Both the position numbers and the translations under genes were made by a program. From Nevskia sp. (GTDB lineage Bacteria; Pseudomonadota; Gammaproteobacteria; Nevskiales; Nevskiaceae), in NCBI RefSeq assembly GCF_021732705.1, contig NZ_JAKFUM010000008.1, forward strand, positions 62,001 through 126,000: 64,000 nt of DNA. Direction: 5' to 3'. Of this stretch, positions 47,212-61,347 are shown piece after piece (the stretch's first letter is position 1; every line of letters starts with the position of its first letter). A model generated the notes under the pieces. It saw only the letters and a list, made by a program, of their open reading frames with translations, had not been told where the DNA came from and did not search any database.

Positions 47212-47275
47212 CGGTACCTTTCCTGCACGACCGTCGCTGGTCGCCCAGAACTATAACCAACAGGCTCCCGTCGCC

Positions 47276-48814
<1,539 letters not shown>

Positions 48815-48838
48815 CGCGGCGGCGGCCAGCCGCGCGGA

Positions 48839-49765
48839 TCAGGTCACCCAGTCGCGCGGGCGCAGATAGTCGGCGAGGAAGGTCGCTTCCGGACTGCCTG
48901 GTTCCGGTTGGTGGTTGTAGTGCCAGGCCACCAGCGGCGGCATCGACATCAGGATCGACTCGATGCGGCCCTTGCTCTGCAGCCCGAACAGCGTGCCGCG
49001 ATCCCAGACCAGATTGAATTCGACATAGCGGCCGCGCCGGTACAGCTGCCAGTCGCGCTCGCGCTGGGTGTACGGCAGGCCGATGCGACGCTCGACGATC
49101 GGCACGTAGGCCGGCAGGAAATGGTCGCCGACGCTCTGCATCAGCGCGAAGCTGGCGTCGAAACCGCCTTCGGTCCAGTCGTCGTAGAACAGACCGCCGA
49201 TGCCGCGCGGCTCGCCGCGATGCTTCAGGAAGAAATAGTCGTCGCACTGCGCCTTGAGCTTCGGAAACACGCTCGGGCCGAACGGCGCGCAGGCGTCGCG
49301 GGCGGTCGAGTGCCAGTGGATCGCGTCTTCCTCGAAGCCGTAGTACGGCGTCAGGTCGAAGCCGCCGCCGAACCACCAGACCGGTTCCTCGCCGTCCTTT
49401 TCCGCGATCAGGAAGCGGACATTGGCGTGCACTGTCGGCGCGTACGGATTGCGTGGGTGGAACACCAGCGACACGCCCATCGCCCGGAAGCCGCGGCCGA
49501 CCAGTTCCGGCCGCGCGGCGGTCGCCGCCGGCGGCAGTTTCGTGCCGCGGATATCGGAGAAATTGACGCCGGCGCGCTCGAACACGGCGCCGTCCGCGAG
49601 CACGCGCGATTCGCCGCCGCCGCCCTCGTCGCGCTGCCAGGCATCGCGCAGGAACGTGGCCTGACCGTCGATCCGTTCGATCTCGGCCGTGATGCGGTTC
49701 TGCAGACCGCGCAGATAGGTTTCGACGGCAACCGGATCGGGCCGGGACACGGGGCTGGTGCTCAT
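48839..49765 (-). CDS. hemF: oxygen-dependent coproporphyrinogen III oxidase
   Basis: Aerobic oxidative decarboxylation of coproporphyrinogen III to protoporphyrinogen [46 protein letters not shown] and [14 protein letters not shown] are all family hallmarks. 308 residues. The ATG lies 40 nt after the J-like gene. Together with hemB and hemW it points to strong heme demand. Confidence 0.96.
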   Translation of the reverse strand: MSTSPVSRPDPVAVETYLRGLQNRITAEIERIDGQATFLRDAWQRDEGGGGESRVLADGAVFERAGVNFSDIRGTKLPPAATAARPELVGRGFRAMGVSLVFHPRNPYAPTVHANVRFLIAEKDGEEPVWWFGGGFDLTPYYGFEEDAIHWHSTARDACAPFGPSVFPKLKAQCDDYFFLKHRGEPRGIGGLFYDDWTEGGFDASFALMQSVGDHFLPAYVPIVERRIGLPYTQRERDWQLYRRGRYVEFNLVWDRGTLFGLQSKGRIESILMSMPPLVAWHYNHQPEPGSPEATFLADYLRPRDWVT

Positions 49766-49805
49766 CGCGAAAGTGTAATCGGGTTGCCGCCGAAGTCGGC
49801 GATCG

Positions 49806-51671
49806 TCAGCGCCGCTGGGCGGCGGCCGGATCGAGCCACAGCAGCAACCCGGCCAGTGCGACGACGAACAGCAGCGGCGCCAGCCACCAGGCGATGTCGA
49901 TGTGGCGCAGCCAGCGCTCGGCCTTGGCCGACGGCCACTGCCGCCGTGCGAAGTGCTCCGCCAGCCACGGCATCGACTCGGCATGGGCGATCGCGGCCAG
50001 CAGCACGGCGAGCAGGCCGGCCGCCAGTTCGTCGTGCAGCACGGCATTCAGCAGGCCGAACAGCAGCATGCCGGCGACCATCAGGCCGCGAAACAGCGCG
50101 TTCAGCGCGCGGCGGCCGTGGCGCAGCAGCAGCGTGCCGAACGCGATCAGCGCGGCGGCGAACTGCCAGCCGGGCGTCGGCAGCGCCGCGCAGCCGATCA
50201 GCGCGGCGACCAGCGCCGTCAGCACGCGCTGGCGCGTCCTGCGGTCCGACCGACCATCGGCCAGCCGCGCATCCAGCCACGGCGTGACCCGCTGCCGCCA
50301 GCGCTGGCCCGCGTAGCGCAGGCCGAGCGCGATCGCGGTGATGACGGCGAGCTGCGCCAGCGCCAGCAGCACCGTCGTCGCCAGCGGCCAGTCCGCCAGC
50401 ACGGTGCCGGGGGTCAGCCATCCGCGCAGCGCGCTGGCCGCGACCAGTGTCAGCCCGAACAGGATCGCGAGGCCGCGCAGCGTCACTTCATCGCGCGCGG
50501 CGGGGCGGCTCAGCGCTTCGGTCCACCAGCGGACCGAGGCCCGATCGAACTCGCCCGCAATCGTCTGCGCCATCGCGTCGCCCGGCAGCGTCTCGAGACG
50601 ATCAAGCACTGCGCCAAACGCCGACGAGCGCCGCCGCGACTGGCGCAGCAGCGCGAACCGGATCGGACGCGGCGGCTGGCGCAGCGATGCCAGCGCCTGC
50701 CGCAGCGGCCGGCCATGGCGGCCGTCGGCCACGGCCTCGAGCCAGGCGCGGGTGTCGGCGGTCTGCCGCGCGGCATCGGCCGCGGCCAGTCGATCGCGCA
50801 GCGCATCCATCGCCGGGTGGTCGTGCAGCGGATGGCGCGGGTTGTCCCAGTCGAGCGCGCGCTGTGCGATGCCGGCCAGCGATTGCGGCAGTGGCTCGCG
50901 CTGCAGCAGCCCGAACAGCAGCCGACGCTCGAAATGCTCGCGCGCGTCGAGCGCCGTCAGCAGCGGATCGGCCAGCTGCCGCTGCAGGGTCGCTTCGATC
51001 GTCACGTCATCGAGCGCGTCGTGCCAGTTCTCGACCAGCCCTTGCGAGCGTTGCTCGGCCTGCACCATGGCCAGCCGCGTTTCCAGCTGCAGCCAGCGGC
51101 CGTCGTCGCCATAGCGATGCGCAGGCTGCTGCCAGCCCCAGACCGCGAGCGCGGCCTCGATCATCGGCACCAGCACCGGCAGGCGGGTGACGAGGATCCG
51201 CTGCAGGGCGTCCTCGAAGCGCTGCTGGGCGTGCGGCGCTGCCAGCGGCTCGGATGCCAGCATCTGCCGCAGCGCCTCGGTCGTCGCGAGAACGTCGTCG
51301 CTGCCGCGATGGCCGTCGACAAAGCGCTCGGCCAGCGCTTCCGGGTCAGAAGCCGGCACCGGCTCGGCGGGCGCGGCGGCGACTTCGACGCGGCTGTCGA
51401 AGCGGCTGTCGAAGCGGTCGGCCACCGCCGACTCGGCTGCGCCATCGGCCTCGCCATCGGCCTCCGCCTGCTCGGCGGCGGCCTGTCGCCATGGCGCTTC
51501 GTCGCGTGCCTGCTCGTAGGCCTCGCGCAGGCGCTGGAACGCCTTCGGATCGTCTTCCGGGCTGGTGCGTTTCAGGCGCGCCGCGTAGGCACGGCGAATC
51601 GCGGCCTGATCGCCGGTCGGCGCCAGGCCCAGCTCGGCCCAGATGCCGTGCAGCGACGTGGGATCGGACAT
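49806..51671 (-). CDS. membrane protein with degenerate J-like domain
   Basis: A 621-residue protein. The first 60 residues look like a J domain ([36 protein letters not shown]), but the HPD loop is replaced by SPEDDP at about residues 37-42. A long helical Arg/Glu-rich middle follows, then about six membrane helices in the C-terminal third. It directly follows an HscC-type Hsp70 gene (16-nt gap), as DjlB/DjlC-type co-chaperones do in E. coli. Co-chaperone role is inferred from this pairing. Confidence 0.78.
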   Translation of the reverse strand: MSDPTSLHGIWAELGLAPTGDQAAIRRAYAARLKRTSPEDDPKAFQRLREAYEQARDEAPWRQAAAEQAEADGEADGAAESAVADRFDSRFDSRVEVAAAPAEPVPASDPEALAERFVDGHRGSDDVLATTEALRQMLASEPLAAPHAQQRFEDALQRILVTRLPVLVPMIEAALAVWGWQQPAHRYGDDGRWLQLETRLAMVQAEQRSQGLVENWHDALDDVTIEATLQRQLADPLLTALDAREHFERRLLFGLLQREPLPQSLAGIAQRALDWDNPRHPLHDHPAMDALRDRLAAADAARQTADTRAWLEAVADGRHGRPLRQALASLRQPPRPIRFALLRQSRRRSSAFGAVLDRLETLPGDAMAQTIAGEFDRASVRWWTEALSRPAARDEVTLRGLAILFGLTLVAASALRGWLTPGTVLADWPLATTVLLALAQLAVITAIALGLRYAGQRWRQRVTPWLDARLADGRSDRRTRQRVLTALVAALIGCAALPTPGWQFAAALIAFGTLLLRHGRRALNALFRGLMVAGMLLFGLLNAVLHDELAAGLLAVLLAAIAHAESMPWLAEHFARRQWPSAKAERWLRHIDIAWWLAPLLFVVALAGLLLWLDPAAAQRR

Positions 51672-51687
51672 GCGTCGGTCGGAGCGA

Positions 51688-53397
51688 TCAGGTCAGCGGC
51701 GCGCCTTCCAGATCATCGAGCTGGCGCGACAGCTGCTCGCGGGCGTGGGCGATCTCGCGCGGGTCCTGCCGGGCCAGCACGTCGTCGAACGCGCCGATCT
51801 GCCGGCCGACCCAGTCGCGCACGTCGCCGAGCTGCTGTTCGTACAGCCGCGCCAGCCGCGCGGACAGCGCCCGGTTCTCGGCCTGATCGCGCGGATGGAT
51901 CTTGAGCCGGGCCAGCGCATCGAGGCTGGCGCGGATCGCGTCCGCCGACATCGCGCCCGGCGTCTGCTCGATCAGCAGCCGCTGGCGGCTCTGGTCGGCC
52001 AGCACCAGCGCCTCGACTTCGAGCAGGCCGTTGACGTCGTAGGTGAAGCGCACGTCGATGGTCTGCTCGGCCTTCGGGCGGCGCGGCAGCGGCACGGTCA
52101 GCGTGCCGAGCGGCACGTTGTCTTTCACGTCCCGGCTTTCGCCCTGGAAGATGCGCAGCTCGACTTCGCTCTGATGGTCGGTCAGCGGCGAAACCTCCTT
52201 CGAGCGGCTGGCCGGGATCACCGTGTTGCGTTCGATGATCGGCAGGTAGATGCCGCTGCGCACGGCACCGCCGGCCGAGGTTTCGCTGGTCTCGATGCCG
52301 AGCGTGTACGGGCAGACGTCGGTCATCACGACGTCGTCGAGCGCGGCATCGCGCGCCTTGAGCCCGGCCTGCACGGCGGCGCCGACGGCGATCGCCTCGT
52401 CCGGGTTGATGTCGCGGTTCGGGAAGCGCCCGAACAGGCGCGACACCAGCCGGTGCACGATCGGCATGCGGGTGGCGCCACCGACCAGCACGATGCGCGC
52501 GAGATCGGCCGGGCGCAGGCGGGCGTCGCGCAGCGCCCGCTCCACCGGCGTGCGCAGGCGTTCGAGCAGCGGCGCGGCGCGGCGCTCGAACTCGGCCGCG
52601 GTGACGGTCCAGCGCGCGGTCTGGCCATCCTCGGTATGGCTGAACTCGGCGCTGTCGGCGGTCGACAGCACGCGCTTCACGCGCTCGGCCTCGGCCCGCA
52701 GCCGCGCGGCCTGCGCCTCGCCGAGCTTGCGCGCCTGCAGCCCGATGGCGGCACCGGCCTCGGCGATGAAGCCGTCGACCAGCAGGCTGACGAAGTCCTC
52801 GCCGCCGAGGTAGTTGTCGCCGGCCGTCGCCCGCACTTCCATCACGCCGGAGAACAGTTCGAGGATCGAAACATCGAAGGTACCGCCGCCGAGATCGAAC
52901 ACCAGAAACTGCGATTCCGGATCGGCCTGATGCAGGCCGTAGGCGAGCGCGGCCGCGGTCGGCTCGTTCAGCAGGCGCTCGACCTTGAGCCCGGCCAGCT
53001 CGCCGGCCACCCGTGTCGCCTTGCGCTGGGTGTCGTTGAAGTACGCCGGCACGGTGATCACCGCTTCGCTGACGGCTTCGCCAAGGAAGGCCTCGGCATC
53101 GGCCTTCAGCGCCTTGAGCACCAGCGCCGACAGCTCCTCCGGCCGGTATTCCCGCCCGGCCAGCCGCAGGCGCTTGTCCGTGCCCATGTAGCGCTTGAAC
53201 GCGGCGGCCGAGCGTGTCGGCTGGCTCAGCAGCCGGTCGCGCGCGGCCACGCCGACCAGCACGCTGCCGTCGTCGTCGAAGCTGACGCAGCTCGGCGTCA
53301 GCACCTGCCCGAGCGCGTTCGGCACCAGTTGCGCCCGCCCGTCCTTCCAGACCGCGATCAGGCTGTTGGTGGTGCCGAGGTCGATGCCGACGATCAT
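51688..53397 (-). CDS. hscC: Hsp70-family chaperone (HscC-like)
   Basis: A 569-residue Hsp70. The nucleotide-binding domain starts [16 protein letters not shown], with [32 protein letters not shown] and [14 protein letters not shown]. The substrate-binding domain is short, as in HscC rather than DnaK, and the protein lacks a DnaK EEVD-like end. A TAGAAT at 53425 on the minus strand could be a -10. It works presumably with the J-like protein downstream. Confidence 0.9.
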   Translation of the reverse strand: MIVGIDLGTTNSLIAVWKDGRAQLVPNALGQVLTPSCVSFDDDGSVLVGVAARDRLLSQPTRSAAAFKRYMGTDKRLRLAGREYRPEELSALVLKALKADAEAFLGEAVSEAVITVPAYFNDTQRKATRVAGELAGLKVERLLNEPTAAALAYGLHQADPESQFLVFDLGGGTFDVSILELFSGVMEVRATAGDNYLGGEDFVSLLVDGFIAEAGAAIGLQARKLGEAQAARLRAEAERVKRVLSTADSAEFSHTEDGQTARWTVTAAEFERRAAPLLERLRTPVERALRDARLRPADLARIVLVGGATRMPIVHRLVSRLFGRFPNRDINPDEAIAVGAAVQAGLKARDAALDDVVMTDVCPYTLGIETSETSAGGAVRSGIYLPIIERNTVIPASRSKEVSPLTDHQSEVELRIFQGESRDVKDNVPLGTLTVPLPRRPKAEQTIDVRFTYDVNGLLEVEALVLADQSRQRLLIEQTPGAMSADAIRASLDALARLKIHPRDQAENRALSARLARLYEQQLGDVRDWVGRQIGAFDDVLARQDPREIAHAREQLSRQLDDLEGAPLT

Positions 53398-53494
53398 GGA
53401 GCGTCCCGGGGAGTTCGTGAACGAATTCTAGGGAATGCCGTGGCTGGCGATCGGCGGTCGCAGGCTGCCGCCTCCGCGCAGGCGGCAGGCGTGC

Positions 53495-54052
53495 TCAGCG
53501 CCGCAGAATGTTGCCGTTGGCCGCGTCGCGGATGATCGTCGGCTGATCGAGCCCGCCGAGTGCGCCCGGCACCAGCAGGTCGAAGCGGTTGCGCAGGTAG
53601 ATTCGCGCCGTGCCGGCACTGCGGGCTGGCGGATCACCGGCGCGATTGGCGCTGGTCGAGACAATCGCGCCGCCGAAGACTTCGCACAGGCGTGACGCCA
53701 CCGGATGCGCGGTGACCCGCACGGCCACGGTGTCGCGGTCGCCGCTGATCCACATCGGGCAGTGGTCGGTCGCCGGAAACACCCAGGTCGACGCGCCCGG
53801 CCAGGTCGCCGTGGCACGGCGCCAGGCCATGCGCGACGGCACTTCGATGTACGGCTCGACCTGCTCGATGCTCGCGGCAATCAGGATCAGGCCCTTCTGC
53901 CATTCGCGGTTCTTCATCGCGAGCAGGCGTTCGACCGCGCCGCGATTCTGCGGATCGCAGCCGACACCCCAGACCGCTTCGGTCGGGTAGACGATGACAC
54001 CGCCGCTGCGCATGACGCGCCCGGCTTCCCGGATCTTCGCGACGTTCAACAC
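53495..54052 (-). CDS. tsaC: threonylcarbamoyl-AMP synthase
   Basis: YrdC-family enzyme making threonylcarbamoyl-AMP for the t6A37 tRNA modification. VIVYPTEAVWGVGCDP and KNREWQKGLILI bind ATP and bicarbonate. STSANRAGDPP is the typical C-terminal loop. It has 185 residues from a GTG, 11 nt after the topA stop; a TTG one codon later is possible. Any longer reading would lie in topA's tail. Confidence 0.94.
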   Translation of the reverse strand: MLNVAKIREAGRVMRSGGVIVYPTEAVWGVGCDPQNRGAVERLLAMKNREWQKGLILIAASIEQVEPYIEVPSRMAWRRATATWPGASTWVFPATDHCPMWISGDRDTVAVRVTAHPVASRLCEVFGGAIVSTSANRAGDPPARSAGTARIYLRNRFDLLVPGALGGLDQPTIIRDAANGNILRR

Positions 54053-54063
54053 GGCGGCTGGCC

Positions 54064-56583
<2,520 letters not shown>

Positions 56584-56841
56584 CAATGACCGTTTCCCGC
56601 GCCCCGGCGGCGCGTGGGGCGTCAGCTTATACGGCAAAGGCCGGGCCAATGGCTAGCCCGGCGGGGTCGCGGTGGTGGCGGTCGACGCGCGTCCAGAACC
56701 CGGCCGAACGCTCGCGCAACAGGCGGATGAACCGGCGGCGGCGAAGGTTCGGACCGTCGACGAGGTCAGGGTTCCAGCCGGTTCGCGACCGCAGGAGTCC
56801 CGCCGCGATGCCCCGCACCCGGACGACCCGGGCAGCCGGTA
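56584..56841. other. spacer between smg and topA
   Basis: Contains a perfect 7-bp GC hairpin (56640-56646/56656-56662, 9-nt loop) without a T-run and the possible topA -10. No supported gene. Confidence 0.5.
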
Positions 56842-57309
56842 TCAGTGCAGGAATTCGCCGTGGTAATAGACCATGTCTTCGAGGTGCACCGCCGCTTCCT
56901 CGGAGCCCGGCTGATTGATCAGCACCAGCAGGCAGACCCACTTGACGCGCTCGATGTCGATCTCGTCCTCGAACGCCAGCAGACGGTCGATCACCAGCTC
57001 GCGACTCTGCGAGTTGAGGATGCCGAGCTGCTCCAGGTACAGGAGAAAGCCGCGGCATTCGGCCGACAGCCGTTCCTGTTCCTGCGGCGCGTACAGCCGC
57101 AGGGTGTCGGTACGGCCTCGGAGGGTCGGCGCATTGCGCTGGGTGGCCAGACCATCAAGCCACGAGAAAGCGTGCGCCACTTCTTCATCGGGGAAACCGG
57201 CGGCGGACAGCTCCACCCGCAGATTTTCCTGGTTGTCGGAGTCGGAGAACTCACCGTCCTGGTAGTTCTCGAAGAGGTACATCAGCACATCGAGAAGGGT
57301 CTCTTTCAT
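56842..57309 (-). CDS. smg: Smg family protein (DUF494)
   Basis: A 155-residue protein of the Smg family. It starts MKETLLDVLMYLFENY and contains VIDRLLAFEDEIDIERVKWV. Smg is encoded beside dprA in many gammaproteobacteria; its function is not firmly known. Acidic and helical, without membrane segments. Confidence 0.92.
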   Translation of the reverse strand: MKETLLDVLMYLFENYQDGEFSDSDNQENLRVELSAAGFPDEEVAHAFSWLDGLATQRNAPTLRGRTDTLRLYAPQEQERLSAECRGFLLYLEQLGILNSQSRELVIDRLLAFEDEIDIERVKWVCLLVLINQPGSEEAAVHLEDMVYYHGEFLH

Positions 57310-57379
57310 GTTCTCTCACATGCGCCGGGACCGGGCGCTTGCAGTCATCGAAAAACTGCGACGAATCTAGTCTAGCGCC

Positions 57380-58534
57380 TCACCGGCTGCGTTGCAGCCG
57401 AGTGAATCGATCGCCCGGATGGGTCTCGACCACGCCCTGCAGCTCCAGTGACAGCAGGGCTGCACCCAGCGCCGCAGCGCCCAGCCCGAGCTGTTCGGCC
57501 AGCTGATCGAGCGCCAGCGGCGTGTCGCCAAGGTGTTCATAGACGCGGCGTTCGAGTGGATCGCTGACCGGCGCCGCCTGCCGGTTGTCGGGTTCTGCAT
57601 GGTCCGACGACGGCCGGATCGACACGGTCAGCTGCGGCGCCAGCTCGCGCAGGATGTCGTCGACCGATTCGGCCAGGGTGGCGCCGTCGCGGATCAGCGC
57701 GTGACAGCCGCGCGCCAGCGGATTGTGGATCGAGCCCGGCACCGCGAACACTTCGCGGCCCTGCTCGTTGGCCAGCCGTGCGGTGATCAGCGATCCGGAC
57801 TCGGGCACCGCCTCGATCACCAGCACGCCCAGACTCAGGCCGCTGATGATCCGGTTGCGCCGCGGGAAATGCTCCGGCTTCGGCGGCGTGCCGGGCGGAA
57901 ACTCCGACACCAGCAGCCCGCGCGCGGCGATGTCCCGCGCCAGATCGCGGTTGCGCGCCGGGTAGACCCGATCCAGGCCGTTGCCGCAGACGGCGATCGT
58001 CGGCCCGCTGGCGTCGAGCGCGCCGCGATGCGCGGCGGCGTCGATGCCGAGCGCCAGCCCCGAGGTCACGGTCAGCCCGATCCGGGCCAGTGCACCGGCG
58101 AAGTGAGCCGCGTTTTCCCGGCCCTGCACGGAGGCGGCGCGGGCGCCGACGATCGCGAGCTGCGGCTCGGCCAGCCACACCGGATCGCCGATCAGGAACA
58201 GGCCCAGCGGTGCCGATGCGATCTCGGCCAGCCGCATCGGGTACCGAGCGTCCCCGGGACGGACGTGATGATGGTGGTCGGACGCGTCGAGCCAGCGCAG
58301 GTCGGCCTCGCCGCCGGCGTGATCGGGGGCAGCGAGTGCGGCGATCTGGGCGTCGCTGCAGCCACAGTCGCGCCAGGCGGACGGTCCTGCGACGAGCACG
58401 GCGCCGGCATCGCCGAAGCGATGCAGCAGGCGACGCAGTCGGGCCGGGCCGACGCCGGCCGTGCGCAGCAGCGTCAGGTAGGCAAGCAGATCGCGCGTGG
58501 TCGCCGCGGTCGCGGCGTCGGGAGGCTGGGGCAT
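57380..58534 (-). CDS. dprA: DNA-processing protein DprA
   Basis: Recombination mediator that loads RecA on incoming single-stranded DNA during transformation. An N-terminal SAM-like domain with GVGPARLRRLLHRFG precedes the Rossmann core (LAIVGARAASVQG, TVTSGLALGIDAAAH, FPRRNRIISGL, IEAVPESGSLITA). A winged-helix segment ends the protein. 384 residues. With the type IV pilus genes it is compatible with natural competence, though no other com genes are in the window. Confidence 0.94.
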   Translation of the reverse strand: MPQPPDAATAATTRDLLAYLTLLRTAGVGPARLRRLLHRFGDAGAVLVAGPSAWRDCGCSDAQIAALAAPDHAGGEADLRWLDASDHHHHVRPGDARYPMRLAEIASAPLGLFLIGDPVWLAEPQLAIVGARAASVQGRENAAHFAGALARIGLTVTSGLALGIDAAAHRGALDASGPTIAVCGNGLDRVYPARNRDLARDIAARGLLVSEFPPGTPPKPEHFPRRNRIISGLSLGVLVIEAVPESGSLITARLANEQGREVFAVPGSIHNPLARGCHALIRDGATLAESVDDILRELAPQLTVSIRPSSDHAEPDNRQAAPVSDPLERRVYEHLGDTPLALDQLAEQLGLGAAALGAALLSLELQGVVETHPGDRFTRLQRSR

Positions 58535-58574
58535 CGGGCGGCGTCCTTGCCGCGAAGCAGCGAGTCGGGCGGGG

Positions 58575-59720
58575 TCAGCGTGGGGCGGGCTTCTTGACCT
58601 TGTCGAGCACGTGCAGCGGCTTGGTCGCGTTCATCACCAGCCCGTAGCTCAGCTTCGGCGTGACCTTGAACACCATCAGCACGCCGGCGTACTGGTCCGG
58701 CAGCCTCACCGCACGGCTGCCGTACGGGTCGGGGACGACGCGTCCGCTTTGGAAGATGTCGAGCACGGTGCCCGGATCGAGCCCGTGGTTCGAGCCGCGA
58801 TTCAGCGCCACGATCTGGTACTGCGAGATCTGCGACAGGCCGTCGAACACCGAAATGATGCGGCCTTCGAGCGGACTGGCCGGCGGATGCGGATAGAAGT
58901 TGGCATCGAAGCTTTCGGCCTCGATCGGCAGCAGCCGGTCGGCGACCAGCACTTCCCGGTTCGACTTGGTGATGCGCATCAGCGCGGTCGGCTGCCCGGC
59001 CTGACCGGGTTCGCGCAGTTCCGCCTCGCCGGTCGGAATCGCTTCGTAGCCCAGCAGCTCGCGGCTGTCCGGATCGCGATACGGCTCGCCGACGCGAATC
59101 ACGGCGTAGCTGTACTTGACCTCGGCCGGCAGGTTCTTGACGTAGACATCGTTGTTGGCGCCGACCGCGAGGCGCTCGTCGACGAAGGCGACGACATACG
59201 GCGAACGCTGCGTTTCCTCGAGCGTGACGAGGCGCGGCCCGCGCAGGAAATTGCGGATCGCCTCGATCGGAATCGCGGGCAGCGAGGCATCGATCGCCTC
59301 CTCGCGCACACGCGGCGACAGGCGCTCGACCGGGCCTTCGCGCACCAGCCGCGGACGGCCGTCGACATTGATCAGTGTCAGCACGTCGCCCGGGTAGATC
59401 AGATGCGGATTGCGCACCTGCGAATTCGTGTACCAGAGCTCGGGCCACTGCCAGGCGTCCCGCAGGAAATACTGAGCAATGTCCCACAGGGTGTCGCCCT
59501 TCTTCACGACGTAACGCAGCGGCGCGTCTTCGCGCAGCACCACCGGCGCGGTGGGCTCGGCCTGAGGGACCGGAGCCGCGGGCGGCGGCGGCGCAACGGG
59601 AGCAGCCACCGGCTCAGCAACCTGCGGCGCCTGACTGGCGCAGCCCGCGAGCAGGGCGATCAGCAGCGCGGCCGCGCCTCGTGCCGGGAGCTGAAACGGC
59701 GAGGCGTTATACTTCCTCAT
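58575..59720 (-). CDS. LysM-domain lipoprotein
   Basis: A 381-residue lipoprotein. The lipobox is LLAGCASQ, followed by a Pro/Ala linker and a LysM domain ([33 protein letters not shown]). The rest is a periplasmic domain of unknown fold. It is the gene usually found before dprA and beside def in this class. AGGAA lies upstream of the ATG. The N-terminal extension to 59813 is not supported. Confidence 0.88.
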   Translation of the reverse strand: MRKYNASPFQLPARGAAALLIALLAGCASQAPQVAEPVAAPVAPPPPAAPVPQAEPTAPVVLREDAPLRYVVKKGDTLWDIAQYFLRDAWQWPELWYTNSQVRNPHLIYPGDVLTLINVDGRPRLVREGPVERLSPRVREEAIDASLPAIPIEAIRNFLRGPRLVTLEETQRSPYVVAFVDERLAVGANNDVYVKNLPAEVKYSYAVIRVGEPYRDPDSRELLGYEAIPTGEAELREPGQAGQPTALMRITKSNREVLVADRLLPIEAESFDANFYPHPPASPLEGRIISVFDGLSQISQYQIVALNRGSNHGLDPGTVLDIFQSGRVVPDPYGSRAVRLPDQYAGVLMVFKVTPKLSYGLVMNATKPLHVLDKVKKPAPR

Positions 59721-59784
59721 GGCTGCATGTTCCTGTTGTGCGGCCAGTGCTGCGGCCTTCGCGATGGTGGCATGAATCCCTGCC

Positions 59785-59813
59785 ATTACGCATGGTTGTA
59801 ATCCGTTTCTCAA
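59785..59813 (-). promoter_or_regulatory. candidate promoter of the LysM-dprA operon
   Basis: On the minus strand TTGAGA, a 17-nt spacer and CGTAAT. The -35 matches five of six and the -10 four of six consensus bases. It would start about 58 nt upstream of the LysM gene, in the space shared with def. Confidence 0.45.
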
Positions 59814-59848
59814 GTCAATCCGGCAAGTCTTGCGCGCAGGTCTGGACC

Positions 59849-60355
59849 ATGGCGATCCTTCCCATCCTCACCCATCCCGATCCCCGTCTGAGGCTGAAAA
59901 CGAAGCCGGTCACGGTGTTCGACGACAAGCTCCAGACACTGATCGACGATCTCTTCGAGACCATGTACGCAGCGCCCGGCGTCGGGCTGGCCGCGAACCA
60001 GTGCGGCGTGCTGCTCCGGCTCTCGGTGATGGACTGTTCGGACGACAAAACCCAGCCTAAGGTCTTGATCAATCCGGAAATCCTGTCGACCGACGAGCGG
60101 CAGGAAATGGAAGAAGGTTGCCTGTCGGTACCGGACATCCGCGACACCGTGCAGCGCTACAACAAGCTGCGCGTGCGCGCGCTCGACCGCAACGGCCAGC
60201 CGTTCGAGATGGACTGCGAGGGGCTCGAAGCGCAGTGCGTGCAGCACGAGATCGACCATCTCGACGGCAAGCTCTATGTCGACTACCTGTCGTCGCTGAA
60301 GCGCGAGCGAATCAAGAAGAAGATGCTGAAGCTGAAGGAAGCGGTCGCCGGCTGA
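59849..60355 (+). CDS. def: peptide deformylase
   Basis: Iron-type metalloenzyme removing the formyl group from new proteins. Motif 1 GVGLAANQ, motif 2 EGCLSVP with the metal Cys, and motif 3 QHEIDHLDG with both metal His are present. 168 residues. The ATG is preceded by GCAGGTC. No fmt follows; the next gene is on the other strand. Confidence 0.96.
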   Translation: MAILPILTHPDPRLRLKTKPVTVFDDKLQTLIDDLFETMYAAPGVGLAANQCGVLLRLSVMDCSDDKTQPKVLINPEILSTDERQEMEEGCLSVPDIRDTVQRYNKLRVRALDRNGQPFEMDCEGLEAQCVQHEIDHLDGKLYVDYLSSLKRERIKKKMLKLKEAVAG

Positions 60356-60403
60356 GCATCGGCCGATCGCGCGACCGTCTGTCCGCATCGGGTGGCGGCG
60401 ACG

Positions 60404-61015
60404 TCAGCCGCAGCAGTCCTGCATCGGCACGAAGCCCGGCGTATCCATCACGTTGCCGAGCCAGTTCCGCACCGCCGGATACGGGCCGAGATCGAAGCCG
60501 CCCTCGTGTGCGACGTGCGTATAAGCAAACAGCGCAATGTCGGCGATGGTGTAGTCGGCTCCGGTCAGGAACGGGGTCTGCGCCAGCTGCCGCTCCATCA
60601 CCGCCAGCGCCGCATGGCCGCGCGGCCGCATTTCGGCAATGCGATCACGGTGGCGCTCGACGCTGTTCTCGATCGTTGTCCAGAAGCGGATCGTCGCGAT
60701 GTACGGCTCGTGACTGTACTGCTCGAAGAACAGCCATTCGTAGACCTTCGCCCGGGCCCAGCGATCGGCTGGCAGCAGCGCCGTGCCGTCGGCGAGGTAG
60801 CCGAGCATCGCGTTCGATTCGGCGAGATACCGGCCCGGTTCGACCTCCAGCAGCGGGATCCGGCCGTTCGGATTCTTGGCCAGGAACGCCGGCGTGCGCG
60901 ATTCGCCGCGCAGGATGTCGACCTCGTGCCACTGATACGGAATGCCGAGCTGACGCATCGCGAGCGCCGGCTTGTAGCAGTTGCCGGAACCGGTAAAGCC
61001 GTGAAGCTGGATCAT
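60404..61015 (-). CDS. glutathione S-transferase family protein
   Basis: A 203-residue cytosolic GST. The thioredoxin-fold half shows LHGFTGSGNCYKPALAM and NPNGRIPLLEVEPGRYLAESNAML, typical of the glutathione site (Ser-type). The C-terminal helical half includes TGADYTIADIALFAY. The carboxyl end is CCG, an unusual double-cysteine. Substrate unknown. Confidence 0.9.
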   Translation of the reverse strand: MIQLHGFTGSGNCYKPALAMRQLGIPYQWHEVDILRGESRTPAFLAKNPNGRIPLLEVEPGRYLAESNAMLGYLADGTALLPADRWARAKVYEWLFFEQYSHEPYIATIRFWTTIENSVERHRDRIAEMRPRGHAALAVMERQLAQTPFLTGADYTIADIALFAYTHVAHEGGFDLGPYPAVRNWLGNVMDTPGFVPMQDCCG

Positions 61016-61347
61016 CGTGTGGGGTCCTCGTCGGGTGGGATCGGCCGTCGGTCCACAGCATACGAAGCCGGCCCAGCGGTCGCCGTGAAATCGCCTCGCG
61101 GCCGCCGTGAACGGAATTCAGCCGGGTCAGCGGCCGCGACGGGAGGGCGGCTGCCGCTCGGCGTCCTGACCGCGCCGTCTGTCCGCCATCGCCTCAAGGA
61201 AATTCGCGGGCCGCTTTCACGGGCTGCCCGAGTAGGTTTTAATCCGCCGACCTGCACCCTGAAAGCTGCAGGGATTGCGCCCGGACGTCGCCGTGAAGCG
61301 CGCGGTCGGGACCAGCACGTCGAGCCGAACGCACCCGGAGTCACCCC
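61016..61347. other. divergent intergenic region between GST and TadG-like genes
   Basis: About 330 nt. Holds the candidate promoter below and, just after it, a 6-bp inverted repeat CCTGCA/TGCAGG (61251-61272). No gene is supported. Confidence 0.6.
61216..61243 (+). promoter_or_regulatory. candidate promoter of the TadG-like gene
   Basis: TTCACG, a 16-nt spacer and TTTAAT. The -10 matches five of six consensus bases, the -35 four. It would start about 100 nt upstream of the TTG start. Confidence 0.42.

Noticed and set aside
48815-48834. Six-bp GC inverted repeat between glpK and hemF
   Set aside because: No T-run on either side and the arms are simple CG repeats, common in this sequence by chance.
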